From NCBI RefSeq assembly GCF_009650995.1, contig NZ_WHVV01000001.1:186001-250000 (forward strand): a stretch of DNA of 64,000 nt, read 5' to 3'. Within the stretch, counting starts at the first letter, position 1, and every line of letters starts with the position of its first letter. The notes under the pieces are model-generated. The model was not told the DNA's origin. It did not search any database and saw nothing but the letters and a program-made list of their open reading frames with translations. Made by a program: the position numbers and the translations under genes. Source of the stretch: Sporosarcina cascadiensis. Lineage in GTDB: Bacteria > Bacillota > Bacilli > Bacillales_A > Planococcaceae. Of the stretch, positions 10,440 through 18,723 are shown piece after piece.

Positions 10440-11234
10440 TTATCCTACAAACTGCAAAAAGTGAAGTAACGGCAATACGAAAAGCAGACTGTCAAAACGA
10501 TCCATAATTCCGCCGTGTCCAGGCAGCAGCGTGCCCGAATCTTTCACATCATAATAGCGTTTTAATGCAGACTCCACTAAATCTCCCATCTGACCGACAA
10601 TTGATGCAACGACGGTGATGAGGATGAATGCTGTATACGAGCTTGCAATCGGAAAGAATATATTGTAGATCAGCGTGAAAATAACCGCGCAGATAATTCC
10701 TCCAATAAATCCTTCGATTGTTTTATTTGGAGAGATTTCAGGCCATAATTTCCGCTTGCCTATTTTACGGCCGACGAAATAAGCGCCTGAATCTGTTGAC
10801 CAAATGATCAGCAGCGCATAGCCTATGTATTCCAGTCCAAAAAGCCGGGTTTCGATTAAGTAATAAAATCCTACTCCTACATATAAGGCGCTCATTGCGA
10901 TGAATGCCACGTCTTCAAAAGTAGAACGGTTCTTCACAAGTACGGTATACACAAGCAGCAATAGAATAAGAATGTAAATCATTTCAAGTTTCTGTAAATG
11001 TAAGTTGCTTTCCACTTGTGCAGTCCATTTAGAAGGCAGCAGGATGACCAGTAACAGCAGCCAGGATAAAAAACCGCCGGCTGTGAATATTGACATCTTC
11101 CGCATACGAAGTAACTCATATAACCCTATTGTAGAAATTGCAAATATCGTTATGATGAAAGGCAGACCGCCGATCCAAATCATAGGAATAAAAAATGCGA
11201 GGGCTACGATGGCCGTGATGATTCTTTGCTTCAT
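10440..11234 (-). CDS. cdsA: Phosphatidate cytidylyltransferase
   Basis: CdsA makes CDP-diacylglycerol from phosphatidic acid and CTP, the branch point for phospholipid synthesis. The 264-residue protein is strongly hydrophobic, with about seven or eight membrane segments. Its C-terminal signature includes SPNKTIEGFIGG and KDSGTLLPGHGGIMDRFDS, which hold the metal-binding acidic residues. Its ATG overlaps the uppS stop (ATGA), suggesting translational coupling. dxr follows after 18 bases. Confidence 0.96.
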   Translation of the reverse strand: MKQRIITAIVALAFFIPMIWIGGLPFIITIFAISTIGLYELLRMRKMSIFTAGGFLSWLLLLVILLPSKWTAQVESNLHLQKLEMIYILILLLLVYTVLVKNRSTFEDVAFIAMSALYVGVGFYYLIETRLFGLEYIGYALLIIWSTDSGAYFVGRKIGKRKLWPEISPNKTIEGFIGGIICAVIFTLIYNIFFPIASSYTAFILITVVASIVGQMGDLVESALKRYYDVKDSGTLLPGHGGIMDRFDSLLFVLPLLHFLQFVG

Positions 11235-12022
11235 CCTTTCTGATCCCCTTCCAAACTTCCAAATCTGCGATCGCGACGCTGGAAGTCTTCAATTGACGCC
11301 AAAAAACATTCTTCATTGAAGTCCGGCCACAGTACATTCGTAAAAATGAACTCTGCATAAGCCAGCTGCCATAACATGAAGTTGGACAGCCGGACTTCAC
11401 CGCTAGTACGGATAAGCAGATCCGGCTCCGGCAAGTGAGCTGTCATGAGTCTAGAATTAATGACATTCTCATCTATATCGTTTTTCTGAATCCTGCCGTC
11501 TGCGACTTCCTGCGCAATTTCCTTCATTACGTTGACCAGCTCCACCCGGCTGCCGTAATTCATCGCAAAGTTCAGTACAAGCCCTTTATTATGTTTCGTC
11601 GCGTCAATCGCTTTTGTGATGGCGCTCCTAGTATGTGCAGGAAGTGCCTCTATATTTCCGATCATCTCTACTTTAATATCTCTTTCCATCAACTCTGGTA
11701 AATATGTATTGAGGAATTCGCCTGGAAGATTCATCAAAAAATCGATTTCGATTTTTGGACGTTTCCAATTTTCTGTAGAAAAAGCATAGAGTGTTAGAGC
11801 TTTTACACCGAGCGCATTTGCGAAATTAGTAATTTGCCGGACCTTCTTCATTCCTTCATGATGACCTGCTATACGCGGCATTTTCCGCTGTTTAGCCCAT
11901 CTTCCATTCCCATCCATAATGATCGCCACATGGTTTGGGATTGGTTTTTTCTTAACAGATTCTATTCGGTCATCTAAAAACTGAATATCTGGTGTTTTTT
12001 TTCGCAACAGTTTTCTAAGCAT
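11231..12022 (-). CDS. uppS: Undecaprenyl diphosphate synthase (cis-prenyltransferase)
   Basis: UppS builds the C55 lipid carrier for peptidoglycan and teichoic acid synthesis. The conserved block HVAIIMDGNGRWAKQR places the catalytic Asp at residue 37. The C-terminal block RTSGEVRLSNFMLWQ and the final RRFG are also family hallmarks. At 263 residues it is of normal length. It is the first gene of the uppS-cdsA-dxr-rseP-proS-polC series, downstream of the frr terminator. I could not identify a clear promoter in the 80 bases between that terminator and its start. Confidence 0.97.
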   Translation of the reverse strand: MLRKLLRKKTPDIQFLDDRIESVKKKPIPNHVAIIMDGNGRWAKQRKMPRIAGHHEGMKKVRQITNFANALGVKALTLYAFSTENWKRPKIEIDFLMNLPGEFLNTYLPELMERDIKVEMIGNIEALPAHTRSAITKAIDATKHNKGLVLNFAMNYGSRVELVNVMKEIAQEVADGRIQKNDIDENVINSRLMTAHLPEPDLLIRTSGEVRLSNFMLWQLAYAEFIFTNVLWPDFNEECFLASIEDFQRRDRRFGSLEGDQKG

Positions 12023-12103
12023 AGCGTTCCCCCACTTGGCTCATTTCGGATACTCCTATAGCCTATCCTACCAAATTGCATAGTAAATAGCATGCAAAAG
12101 ACA

Positions 12104-12132
12104 GAAAAAAGCGTCCTAAAAGTAGGACGCTC
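12104..12132 (-). terminator. Intrinsic terminator after frr
   Basis: On the minus strand AGCGTCCT-acttttA-GGACGCT forms a compact stem followed by TTTTTTC. It lies about 20 bases past the frr stop and separates pyrH-frr from the uppS operon. Confidence 0.9.
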
Positions 12133-12154
12133 CTCCTGATAGAAAGTTCTATAC

Positions 12155-12712
12155 TCAGATTTCTAAAATTTCATTTTCTTTATCTTTTGCCATCTCGTCT
12201 ACTTTTTCAATGAAGTTATCTGTTAACTTTTGAACTTCATCATTATAGCGGCGCAGTTCATCTTCCGTAATGTCTCCGTCTTTTTCACTCTTCTTCAGCT
12301 CATCATTGCTGTCGCGGCGAACGTTACGGACTGCAACTTTCGCGTCTTCTGCTTCACGCTTTACTTCTTTAACCAAATCTTTACGGCGTTCTTCTGTCAA
12401 GGCCGGCACTGCCAGACGGATCACATTTCCATCATTGGAAGGCGTGATGCCGATATCTGATTTCAGGATCGCTTTTTCGATTTCACCGATCGTTGTTTTG
12501 TCGTACGGCTGAACAACGAGCAGGCGGGGTTCGGGAACAGAAATGCCGGCCATTTGATTCAATGGGGTAGGCGCTCCATAATAGATTACAGAAATTCTGT
12601 CCAGAATGCTTGCATTGGCTCTTCCTGCACGTATGGAGGCCAGCTGTCTTGAGTAGGCACCCAATGCTTTGTCCATCCGTTCAGTTGCGGAATTCATAAT
12701 TTCTTTCGTCAT
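12155..12712 (-). CDS. frr: Ribosome recycling factor
   Basis: With EF-G, Frr splits post-termination ribosomes. The 185-residue protein is the normal length. It contains [15 protein letters not shown] and the hinge/core block [18 protein letters not shown], giving the three-helix bundle plus inserted beta domain of the family. Its start overlaps the pyrH stop (ATGA type), so the two are probably translationally coupled. A strong terminator follows. Confidence 0.97.
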   Translation of the reverse strand: MTKEIMNSATERMDKALGAYSRQLASIRAGRANASILDRISVIYYGAPTPLNQMAGISVPEPRLLVVQPYDKTTIGEIEKAILKSDIGITPSNDGNVIRLAVPALTEERRKDLVKEVKREAEDAKVAVRNVRRDSNDELKKSEKDGDITEDELRRYNDEVQKLTDNFIEKVDEMAKDKENEILEI

Positions 12713-13437
12713 TGTTTATTCCTCCTGACCACCGTACCGATTTCTTCACCGAGTACGGCTCTTTTTATATTTCCATTCTCCATAATTGAGAATACTACGA
12801 GCGGGATATCATTGTCCATACATAATGTGGATGCAGTCGAGTCCATTACTTCAAGACCCTGGCTGATTACTTCTAAGTATGACAGTTCAAAATATTTAAC
12901 TGCGCTTGCATCTTTCATTGGATCTGCAGAGTACACACCGTCTACGTTATTTTTTGCCATTAAAATGACATCCGCTTCAATTTCAGCTGCACGCAAAGCA
13001 GCTGTCGTATCCGTAGAGAAATACGGATTTCCTGTACCTGCGGCAAAAATAACCACGCGGTCTTTCTCCAAATGACGGATTGCTTTTCGGCGTATGTATG
13101 GTTCTGCCACTTGTCTCATGTCAATGGAGCTCATCACTCTTGTTTCATGTCCAAGCTTTTCAATAGCGTCCTGCAGTGCAAGAGAATTCATGACAGTCGC
13201 CAGCATGCCCATATAATCCGCTGTTGTGCGGTCCATACCCATTTCGCTTCCGACTTTGCCTCTCCAGATATTGCCTCCGCCTACTACTACAGCTACTTCC
13301 ACACCAAGCTCTACTACTTCTTTTACTTGAGTCGCAACTGATTTCACTACTTCTGGAGACAATCCGTAACCTTGTTCTCCTGCCAATGCTTCTCCACTTA
13401 ACTTCAACACAATCCGTTTATACTTTGGATTACTCAT
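12709..13437 (-). CDS. pyrH: UMP kinase
   Basis: PyrH phosphorylates UMP to UDP and belongs to the amino-acid kinase fold. Key segments are the N-terminal [12 protein letters not shown] phosphate-binding loop, [11 protein letters not shown], and [19 protein letters not shown]. The longest frame starts at 13482, but a GGAGGG box before ATG at 13437 gives [16 protein letters not shown] and 242 residues, the usual size. It follows the tsf terminator, so it probably has its own promoter, which I could not place with confidence. Confidence 0.96.
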   Translation of the reverse strand: MSNPKYKRIVLKLSGEALAGEQGYGLSPEVVKSVATQVKEVVELGVEVAVVVGGGNIWRGKVGSEMGMDRTTADYMGMLATVMNSLALQDAIEKLGHETRVMSSIDMRQVAEPYIRRKAIRHLEKDRVVIFAAGTGNPYFSTDTTAALRAAEIEADVILMAKNNVDGVYSADPMKDASAVKYFELSYLEVISQGLEVMDSTASTLCMDNDIPLVVFSIMENGNIKRAVLGEEIGTVVRRNKQ

Positions 13438-13464
13438 GTAGACCCTCCTGCCATTTCCTATTCT

Positions 13465-13499
13465 CAAAAAAGAGGAACACATAATGGATGTGCCCCTCT
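13465..13499 (-). terminator. Intrinsic terminator after tsf
   Basis: On the minus strand AGAGGGGCACA-tccatta-TGTGTTCCTCT forms an 11-bp stem followed by TTTTTTGAG. It lies between tsf and pyrH. Confidence 0.9.
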
Positions 13500-13547
13500 G
13501 TATGATTGGTTATCAATTACACTTCTGCATAATGAAACCAGTTAAAC

Positions 13548-14435
13548 TTAGTTTCCTTTAACTTGGCTCATTACTTCGTCAGCAAAGTTGTCTTCACGCT
13601 TCTCGATTCCTTCGCCCACTTCATAACGAATAAATTCAACTAAAGTTCCGCCAGTTGATTTAACGAAATCACGGACTTTTTGGTCAGAGTTTTTAACGAA
13701 AGCCTGGTCAAGTACACAGATTTCCTCAAAATACTTTCCTAGACGGCCTTCTACCATTTTCGCTACAATGTTCTCCGGCTTGCCTTCGTTCAGTGCTTGC
13801 TCAGTCAACACTTTACGCTCTGATTCTACTTCGTCAGCAGATACTTCGTCACGTGAAATATATTTCGGATTCATTGCTGCGATATGCATTGCTACATCTT
13901 TTGCTGCTTCAGAATCAGTTGAACCTTCAAGTACTGTCAATACTGCAATACGTCCACCCATGTGCAGGTAAGGACCGAATGCATCTTGATCTGTCTTTTG
14001 GCGAATCTCAAAACGGCGAAGAGTGATTTTCTCTCCGATTTTAGCTACAGCGTTTGAGATATGCTGTGAAACAGTCAGACCGCTGTCCATTTTCGCTTCA
14101 TTTGCTTCTTCAACGGAAGCGGGTTTATTTGTAAGCAAGAACTCAGAAAGTTCCTTAACAAGTACTTGGAAACCTTCATTTTTCGCAACGAAATCTGTTT
14201 CCGCATTCACTTCAAGAATAACTGCTTCGTTGCCTTGAACTAAAATGTTCGCCACACCTTCAGCTGCGATACGGTCAGCTTTCTTAGCTGCACTAGAAAG
14301 ACCTTTTTCGCGCATGAAATCGATTGCCGCATCCATGTCGCCGTCTACTTGAGTAAGTGCTTTTTTGCAGTCCATCATACCTGCGCCTGTTTTTTCACGA
14401 AGTTCTTTTACCATTTGAGCTGTAATTGTTGCCAT
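13548..14435 (-). CDS. tsf: Elongation factor Ts
   Basis: EF-Ts is the nucleotide exchange factor for EF-Tu. The N-terminal UBA-like domain includes [19 protein letters not shown], and the core has [14 protein letters not shown], the canonical EF-Tu contact motif. At 295 residues it is full length. A strong AGGAGG box precedes the ATG. A terminator separates it from rpsB upstream, so expression relies on readthrough or a local promoter; a TATAAT lies too close to the ribosome binding site to be convincing. Confidence 0.97.
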   Translation of the reverse strand: MATITAQMVKELREKTGAGMMDCKKALTQVDGDMDAAIDFMREKGLSSAAKKADRIAAEGVANILVQGNEAVILEVNAETDFVAKNEGFQVLVKELSEFLLTNKPASVEEANEAKMDSGLTVSQHISNAVAKIGEKITLRRFEIRQKTDQDAFGPYLHMGGRIAVLTVLEGSTDSEAAKDVAMHIAAMNPKYISRDEVSADEVESERKVLTEQALNEGKPENIVAKMVEGRLGKYFEEICVLDQAFVKNSDQKVRDFVKSTGGTLVEFIRYEVGEGIEKREDNFADEVMSQVKGN

Positions 14436-14477
14436 TTTAAAAATTCCTCCTATTATAATTCAACTTATATAGATTAC

Positions 14478-14516
14478 TTTAAAAAAAGACGATAAGGGGT
14501 ACGCCGCTTATCGTCT
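14478..14516 (-). terminator. Intrinsic terminator between rpsB and tsf
   Basis: On the minus strand GACGATAAG-cggcgtacccc-TTATCGTC is followed by TTTTTTTAAAG. It lies about 20 bases past the rpsB stop and would reduce tsf relative to rpsB. Confidence 0.88.
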
Positions 14517-14531
14517 CTTCATTTACTCATT

Positions 14532-15272
14532 TCAGTCTGCAGCTACAGTTTCAGTTTCGTTCGCTGTTTCAGCAGCCGCTTCATCGTCTTCACCTTGACG
14601 GGATTCAATCAATGCATCTGCCATTTTACTTGTAAGTAAACGTACTGCGCGGATTGCATCGTCGTTCGCCGGGATGACATAGTCGATTTCGTCCGGATCA
14701 CAGTTAGTATCTACGATTCCAACGAGTGGAATATTCAATTTGATTGCTTCAGCAACTGCGATACGCTCTTTACGAGGATCTACGATGAAAATTACATCTG
14801 GCAATCCTTTCATATCGCGGATACCGCCTAGGAACTTCACAAGACGTTCATGTTCTTTATTTAATTGAGAAACTTCTTTCTTAGGAAGTACGTCGAATGT
14901 GCCGTCTTCTTCCATTTTCTCGATTGCTTTCATACGAGCTACACGCTTTTGAATCGTTCCGAAGTTTGTCAATGTTCCACCCAACCAACGTTGGTTGATG
15001 TAGTACATTCCAGCACGTTCTGCTTCTTCTTTGATCGCTTCCTGTGCTTGTTTCTTCGTACCTACGAAAAGGACTTTTCCACCGTCAGCACCGACTTGGC
15101 GCATGAAGTTGTAAGCTTCCTCTAATTTTTTAACTGTTTTTTGAAGATCGATGATGTAAATGCCGTTACGCTCCACAAAAATATACTTCTTCATTTTCGG
15201 GTTCCAGCGGCGTGTTTGGTGTCCGAAATGAACACCTGCTTCTAGTAATTGCTTCATTGAGATTACTGACAT
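14532..15272 (-). CDS. rpsB: 30S ribosomal protein S2
   Basis: S2 is a late-assembling small-subunit protein. The 246-residue product begins [20 protein letters not shown] and contains the signatures [22 protein letters not shown] and [12 protein letters not shown]. The longest frame begins at 15413 and runs through the leader. The true start at 15272 is fixed by AGGAGG 7 bases upstream and by homology. A strong promoter lies at 15381-15409, giving a leader of about 100 bases with conspicuous hairpins. No terminator is seen between swrB and this gene, so some fla/che readthrough is possible. Confidence 0.98.
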   Translation of the reverse strand: MSVISMKQLLEAGVHFGHQTRRWNPKMKKYIFVERNGIYIIDLQKTVKKLEEAYNFMRQVGADGGKVLFVGTKKQAQEAIKEEAERAGMYYINQRWLGGTLTNFGTIQKRVARMKAIEKMEEDGTFDVLPKKEVSQLNKEHERLVKFLGGIRDMKGLPDVIFIVDPRKERIAVAEAIKLNIPLVGIVDTNCDPDEIDYVIPANDDAIRAVRLLTSKMADALIESRQGEDDEAAAETANETETVAAD

Positions 15273-15375
15273 GGTAATTCCTCCTATTGGTTTTTTGTCC
15301 TCCGTGTACTTCTTGCAAAAGAGTGACCGAAACGGCACCCACTCTTTCGTCCGCACACGTGTGTAGTAATACCAT
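15273..15375 (-). promoter_or_regulatory. Structured 5' leader of rpsB (candidate autoregulatory RNA)
   Basis: The leader contains AAAGAGTG (15340-15347) pairing with CACTCTTT (15318-15325), enclosing an inner CCG-TTT-CGG stem. A perfect palindrome, CACACGTGTG, lies near the predicted 5' end (15354-15363). Ribosomal protein leaders commonly bind their own product. That S2 binds here is inference. Confidence 0.4.
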
Positions 15376-15380
15376 CTACT

Positions 15381-15409
15381 AAAATAACATATATATAATC
15401 CATTTGCAA
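15381..15409 (-). promoter_or_regulatory. Sigma-A promoter of rpsB
   Basis: On the minus strand TTGCAA (15404-15409) and TATTTT (15381-15386) are separated by 17 bases, with an AT-rich spacer. The predicted start is near 15374. Confidence 0.75.
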
Positions 15410-15422
15410 CCATCGACTTTTT

Positions 15423-15911
15423 TTAACTGAATTTAAGCAGCAGTTCAATTTCGGTCCGGCCTTTTCCGAGTTCTTTTGCAATTTCTTCAACCGACTTGCC
15501 TTCAGCAATCATCATCTTCGCCTTCGCCCGGTCATCCAGCGGCTCTGCTTCCCGCTGTTCTGTCGTAGCGGCAGTCTTCTGATAGGAGCGAAGAGCAAAT
15601 TGCACCGGCACGGGATGAGGTTTCTGCTGCATTTTATCAGTTTCTGCAGCCGTTTTTTGCTGTGCCGTCTGCGGGAATGAAAAATCAGCAGGCGGAAAAA
15701 AATCTGTCTTCCTGTTTAACTGCTCAATCAAACGGTCATTTTCTTCTTTGATTTCAGCCAGATACGCCATTACGGAATGGTCCATTTCATCCATTAGCTG
15801 TTGCTGTTTCTTCTCCAGATTATTGAATTTGGAGACTTTTAGAAATAGTAACGTAATAATCATAAAACTGATGATTTGCAGGATGAATAAAATTGCTACA
15901 ATGATTCCCAT
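15423..15911 (-). CDS. swrB: SwrB-like membrane protein (YlxL family), swarming/flagellar activator
   Basis: The 162-residue protein has one N-terminal membrane helix (about residues 4-24), a coiled-coil region (about 28-68), a Q/P-rich linker and a C-terminal helical motif, MIAEGKSVEEIAKELGKGRTEIELLL, resembling a small helix-turn-helix. Size, layout and position after sigD match B. subtilis SwrB/YlxL, which activates flagellar basal body maturation through the export apparatus. The assignment rests on architecture and context more than sequence identity. It is the last gene of the fla/che operon, and no terminator is seen after it. Confidence 0.7.
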   Translation of the reverse strand: MGIIVAILFILQIISFMIITLLFLKVSKFNNLEKKQQQLMDEMDHSVMAYLAEIKEENDRLIEQLNRKTDFFPPADFSFPQTAQQKTAAETDKMQQKPHPVPVQFALRSYQKTAATTEQREAEPLDDRAKAKMMIAEGKSVEEIAKELGKGRTEIELLLKFS

Positions 15912-15917
15912 ATTTGA

Positions 15918-16217
15918 TCACCCGCTACAGTCAACAAATGAGCCTTTAAAAGGATGCTTCACTCGTTGTGCTTCTTCTTCCTGTTTTTCTTTCTTCTGCT
16001 GTCCGCTTTGTTCATCCGGCTGCCGGTCATCGGGGTTTAATTTAGCATAAGGATCGGATTCCACCACGGTCTCTTGGTTTTTCAGCGCTTGTTTTTCTGT
16101 TGAAGTATTTGCATGCTGCTGCGCAATTTGGGATTGCTGCTGTTTTTGCTCGGCAATTTTTCCAGCCTCGAATGTCTTAGGTATCGCTATTTGCAGTTCA
16201 ATACTTTTCAAGCTCAT
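15918..16217 (-). CDS. Uncharacterised small Q/E/K-rich protein between sigD and swrB
   Basis: I do not recognise a named family. The 99-residue product starts MSLKSIELQIAIPKTFEAGK, has a low-complexity, charged, probably disordered middle (rich in Q, E and K) and ends with a short conserved-looking motif, HPFKGSFVDCSG. Its ATG overlaps the sigD stop (ATGA) and swrB starts 6 bases after it, so it is embedded in the operon and translationally coupled. B. subtilis 168 has no gene here. From memory, similar proteins with an N-terminal 'LQ.A.P.T.AGK' and a C-terminal 'HP.KG..ID' occur at this place in other Bacillales. A link to SigD or flagellar assembly is inference. Confidence 0.75.
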   Translation of the reverse strand: MSLKSIELQIAIPKTFEAGKIAEQKQQQSQIAQQHANTSTEKQALKNQETVVESDPYAKLNPDDRQPDEQSGQQKKEKQEEEAQRVKHPFKGSFVDCSG

Positions 16218-16993
16218 AAAACCCCTCCATCCGTAATTTCACCCGCCAGCATGGTTCGCAGTTTAAACAAAGCTTTCGAATGAATCTGCGATATTCTGGA
16301 AGTGGACAGACTTAAAATTTCACCGATTTCAGTCAAGGTCATATCTTCCTGATAAAATAAACTGAGAACCAGCTGCTCGTTTTCATTGAGTTCTTTAATT
16401 TTCGTCATTAGATCACTGATCAGCTCGTCTTTGACTGCCATCTGTTCCGGTGTCTTTGTCTGTTCATCACGCAAAACAAACGTCTGATCATTCTGCTCAT
16501 CATCGTCATTCATTTTCTCATCAATCGATAAAACATTTGCGAAATATTGCTCATGAACCGTCTGATATACCTCATCCGTAGTCATCCCGAGATGGTCTGC
16601 CACTTCTTCAGGAGTTACTGTCCGCAAATACGACTGCTCAAGTTTGCTGATTTCTTCATCCATCTTTTTTGTCTTTTCTCTAGAGGAACGTGAAAGCCAA
16701 TCCTCTTTTCGCAAACCGTCTATGATCGTTCCGCGAATACGAAAAGATGCGTACGTATCAAATTTCAAATCACGATCAGGATCAAATTTTGTCAAAGCAT
16801 CAAATAATCCCTGATAGCCTAATGACTTAATTTCGTCCCGTGAGACATTTTTCGGCAGTCCCGCACTGATTCGCTGCACATGATAATTCACTAATGGTGT
16901 ATAAAGTTGGACTAGCGTGTCACCTGCATCAGGATCACGGTCTTCGAGCCACAACTTCCACTGATGCCGTTCAGCTGTATCTTGCTTTGCCAT
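16214..16993 (-). CDS. sigD: Flagellar RNA polymerase sigma factor SigD (sigma-28, FliA family)
   Basis: SigD directs transcription of late flagellar, chemotaxis and autolysin genes. The 259-residue protein has region 2 (SLGYQGLFDALTKFDPDRDLKFDTYASFRIRGTIIDGLR segment, about 45-90), region 3 and a C-terminal region 4 helix-turn-helix (LTEIGEILSLSTSRISQIHSKAL, about 215-240). A GTG at 17002 is too close to the AGGAAAGG box, so I choose ATG at 16993. A 9-bp terminator-like hairpin lies in the 119-base gap after cheD, unlike the tight packing elsewhere in the operon. Confidence 0.96.
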   Translation of the reverse strand: MAKQDTAERHQWKLWLEDRDPDAGDTLVQLYTPLVNYHVQRISAGLPKNVSRDEIKSLGYQGLFDALTKFDPDRDLKFDTYASFRIRGTIIDGLRKEDWLSRSSREKTKKMDEEISKLEQSYLRTVTPEEVADHLGMTTDEVYQTVHEQYFANVLSIDEKMNDDDEQNDQTFVLRDEQTKTPEQMAVKDELISDLMTKIKELNENEQLVLSLFYQEDMTLTEIGEILSLSTSRISQIHSKALFKLRTMLAGEITDGGVL

Positions 16994-17065
16994 CGAATTC
17001 ACGCCTTTCCTGTCAGCTTCCGTCTGCCTATTCTTACTCCTTATTTAACAGTATAACAAATCTCA

Positions 17066-17097
17066 ACAAAAATAGGCGACTAATCAAATAGCCGCCT
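17066..17097 (-). terminator. Terminator-like hairpin between cheD and sigD
   Basis: On the minus strand AGGCGGCTA-tttgat-TAGTCGCCT forms a 9-bp stem with one G-U pair, followed by ATTTTTGTTG. It lies inside the operon, 25 bases after the cheD stop and about 75 bases before sigD, and could lower sigD transcription. A TATACT lies just after it, without a good -35. Confidence 0.75.
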
Positions 17098-17121
17098 GTG
17101 TTTTACCGCTTTGTCATCTGG

Positions 17122-17616
17122 TTACATCTCCTGAGTGCCCGCATTGACTGTGCGGACATGGAGAATGCACGTTTCCGGGTCGAATTCAATTGTCCTTCCG
17201 CTCGAACCGCCTGTATCTTCGGCAATAATGGGTATGGAAAGCCTTTTTAGCTCAGCTTTGACAGCCTCCACATTTCTCGGTCCGATACGAATCGTATCAT
17301 TGGAGCCGAATTGAAACATTTGGGCGCCGCCCGCAATTTTCGCTTTAATGCTGAAAGGGCGGACACCTTCAGATTTGAGTATTTCCATCATGGCATAAAT
17401 ACCGGTATCTGCGAATTTAGCTGCATTCACTGTAGATGACTTTCCTAATTGGCTGTCCGGCAGCATGACATGCACCATGCCCGCGACTTTTTTTGAAGGA
17501 TCATACAACACCACACCGACACAGGAGCCGAGTCCGGATGTTCGGATCGTCTCTGGAGCTTTGGCGACATTCATATCCGCGATTCCCACTCTTACGACGG
17601 TTTTAATATTTTGCAT
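17122..17616 (-). CDS. cheD: Chemoreceptor glutamine deamidase CheD
   Basis: CheD deamidates specific glutamines on chemoreceptors and partners with CheC in B. subtilis-type adaptation. The 164-residue protein shows the catalytic Cys in GLGSCVGVVLYD (Cys32), the His in GMVHVMLP (His49) and the downstream KIAGGAQMF block. Its ATG directly follows the cheC stop. CheC and CheD encoded side by side supports the CheC-CheD-CheYp feedback circuit. Confidence 0.96.
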   Translation of the reverse strand: MQNIKTVVRVGIADMNVAKAPETIRTSGLGSCVGVVLYDPSKKVAGMVHVMLPDSQLGKSSTVNAAKFADTGIYAMMEILKSEGVRPFSIKAKIAGGAQMFQFGSNDTIRIGPRNVEAVKAELKRLSIPIIAEDTGGSSGRTIEFDPETCILHVRTVNAGTQEM

Positions 17617-18249
17617 TTAGAGTACACCTAAAGAACTGAATATCGTGCGGTATGAGGGCGGGTCCGGTAATAAGAAAAAGTGACCTGCTAAACTCGAAAC
17701 ACCTTGTTCCCCTTCTTGCAAAATTTCCGTTTCAATGACGATGACTTCATCGCTGTACTGAGAAACTTCAATTAAACCAAAACTGACAATTGCCCCGACC
17801 ATGTCGACGCTTAATGAAGGGACAGTCGGATAAATATTCAGTGATGTAAAGTCAGAAAGCGCGGATAAATAAGATCCCGAAAGGATATTGCCCAACTCCT
17901 GCAGGGCAGAAGCGCCTAACCCTAAGTCTTCTACATCTGTAAATGTAAAGTCAGGTTCATTCATCAGTTTTTGAATGAATTCAGTAGCAGACTCGATTGT
18001 CAGTACAAAAAACATACTGCCCGTCAAATCGCCTTCAATCCGGAGGAATATGCCGGCTACTATTTTCTCGGCACCGCCTGCCAGATCAAACATTTCATCA
18101 AATGAAACCAGCTCTACATTCGGAACTCTCATATCAATTTTTTGCCCGAGCAGCTGAGACAGCGAAGTCGCCGCGTGTGCAGCTCCTATATTGCCGATCT
18201 CCTTTAGTACATCCAGATGCATCTCGGTGATTTCATTTTCAGAGTTCAT
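17617..18249 (-). CDS. cheC: CheY-P phosphatase CheC
   Basis: CheC dephosphorylates CheY-P and is stimulated by CheD. The protein is pseudo-symmetric and has both active-site helices, around LKEIGNIGAAHAA (about residue 15) and LQELGNILSGSYL (about 115). Each has the E..N pair needed for catalysis, so it looks like a two-site enzyme. Two ATGs are available (18255, 18249). The second is better spaced from AAAGGTGA, giving 210 residues. It overlaps the cheW 3' end. Confidence 0.95.
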   Translation of the reverse strand: MNSENEITEMHLDVLKEIGNIGAAHAATSLSQLLGQKIDMRVPNVELVSFDEMFDLAGGAEKIVAGIFLRIEGDLTGSMFFVLTIESATEFIQKLMNEPDFTFTDVEDLGLGASALQELGNILSGSYLSALSDFTSLNIYPTVPSLSVDMVGAIVSFGLIEVSQYSDEVIVIETEILQEGEQGVSSLAGHFFLLPDPPSYRTIFSSLGVL

Positions 18250-18706
18250 CCGCATTCACCTTTTTGATCGGCTGCAGCACTTTTTCCAGATTCAGCATCA
18301 CGAGCAAGCGCTTATCTACTTTGGCTACACCCGAAATGAATTCTGACTCCACAGAACCTACTACTTCCGGCTGCGGACCGATTGCGCTAGTCGGCACATC
18401 CATGACATCATTTGCATCATCGACGATCAAGCCTACTTCTGAGTCGGCATAGGAGACGATGATAATACAGCTTGATTCGTCAAATTCCTTATATTCCATG
18501 TCAAAGCGTTCACGCAAATCAACGACCGGCGTTACGACACCACGCAAGTTCAAGACTCCTTTGACGTAAGAAGGCATTCTCGGCACACGTGTGATGGACA
18601 GCGATTTTTCAATGGATTCTACTACATCCAGGCCAATCGCATATTCTTTATTCATTAATTGAAAGACAATTACTTTCATATCACTTACTTCTACAGCTTT
18701 TGTCAT
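18239..18706 (-). CDS. cheW: Chemotaxis coupling protein CheW
   Basis: CheW bridges receptors and the CheA kinase. The 155-residue protein is a single CheW/SH3-like domain with VIVFQLMNKEYAIGLDVVESIEK at the start and the core motif VKGVLNLRGVVTPVVDLRERF. The longest frame starts with GTG at 18718, but GAGGTGAT is optimally placed for ATG at 18706. It follows cheA and overlaps cheC. Confidence 0.96.
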   Translation of the reverse strand: MTKAVEVSDMKVIVFQLMNKEYAIGLDVVESIEKSLSITRVPRMPSYVKGVLNLRGVVTPVVDLRERFDMEYKEFDESSCIIIVSYADSEVGLIVDDANDVMDVPTSAIGPQPEVVGSVESEFISGVAKVDKRLLVMLNLEKVLQPIKKVNADEL

Positions 18707-18723
18707 ACCTTTTATCACCTCGA

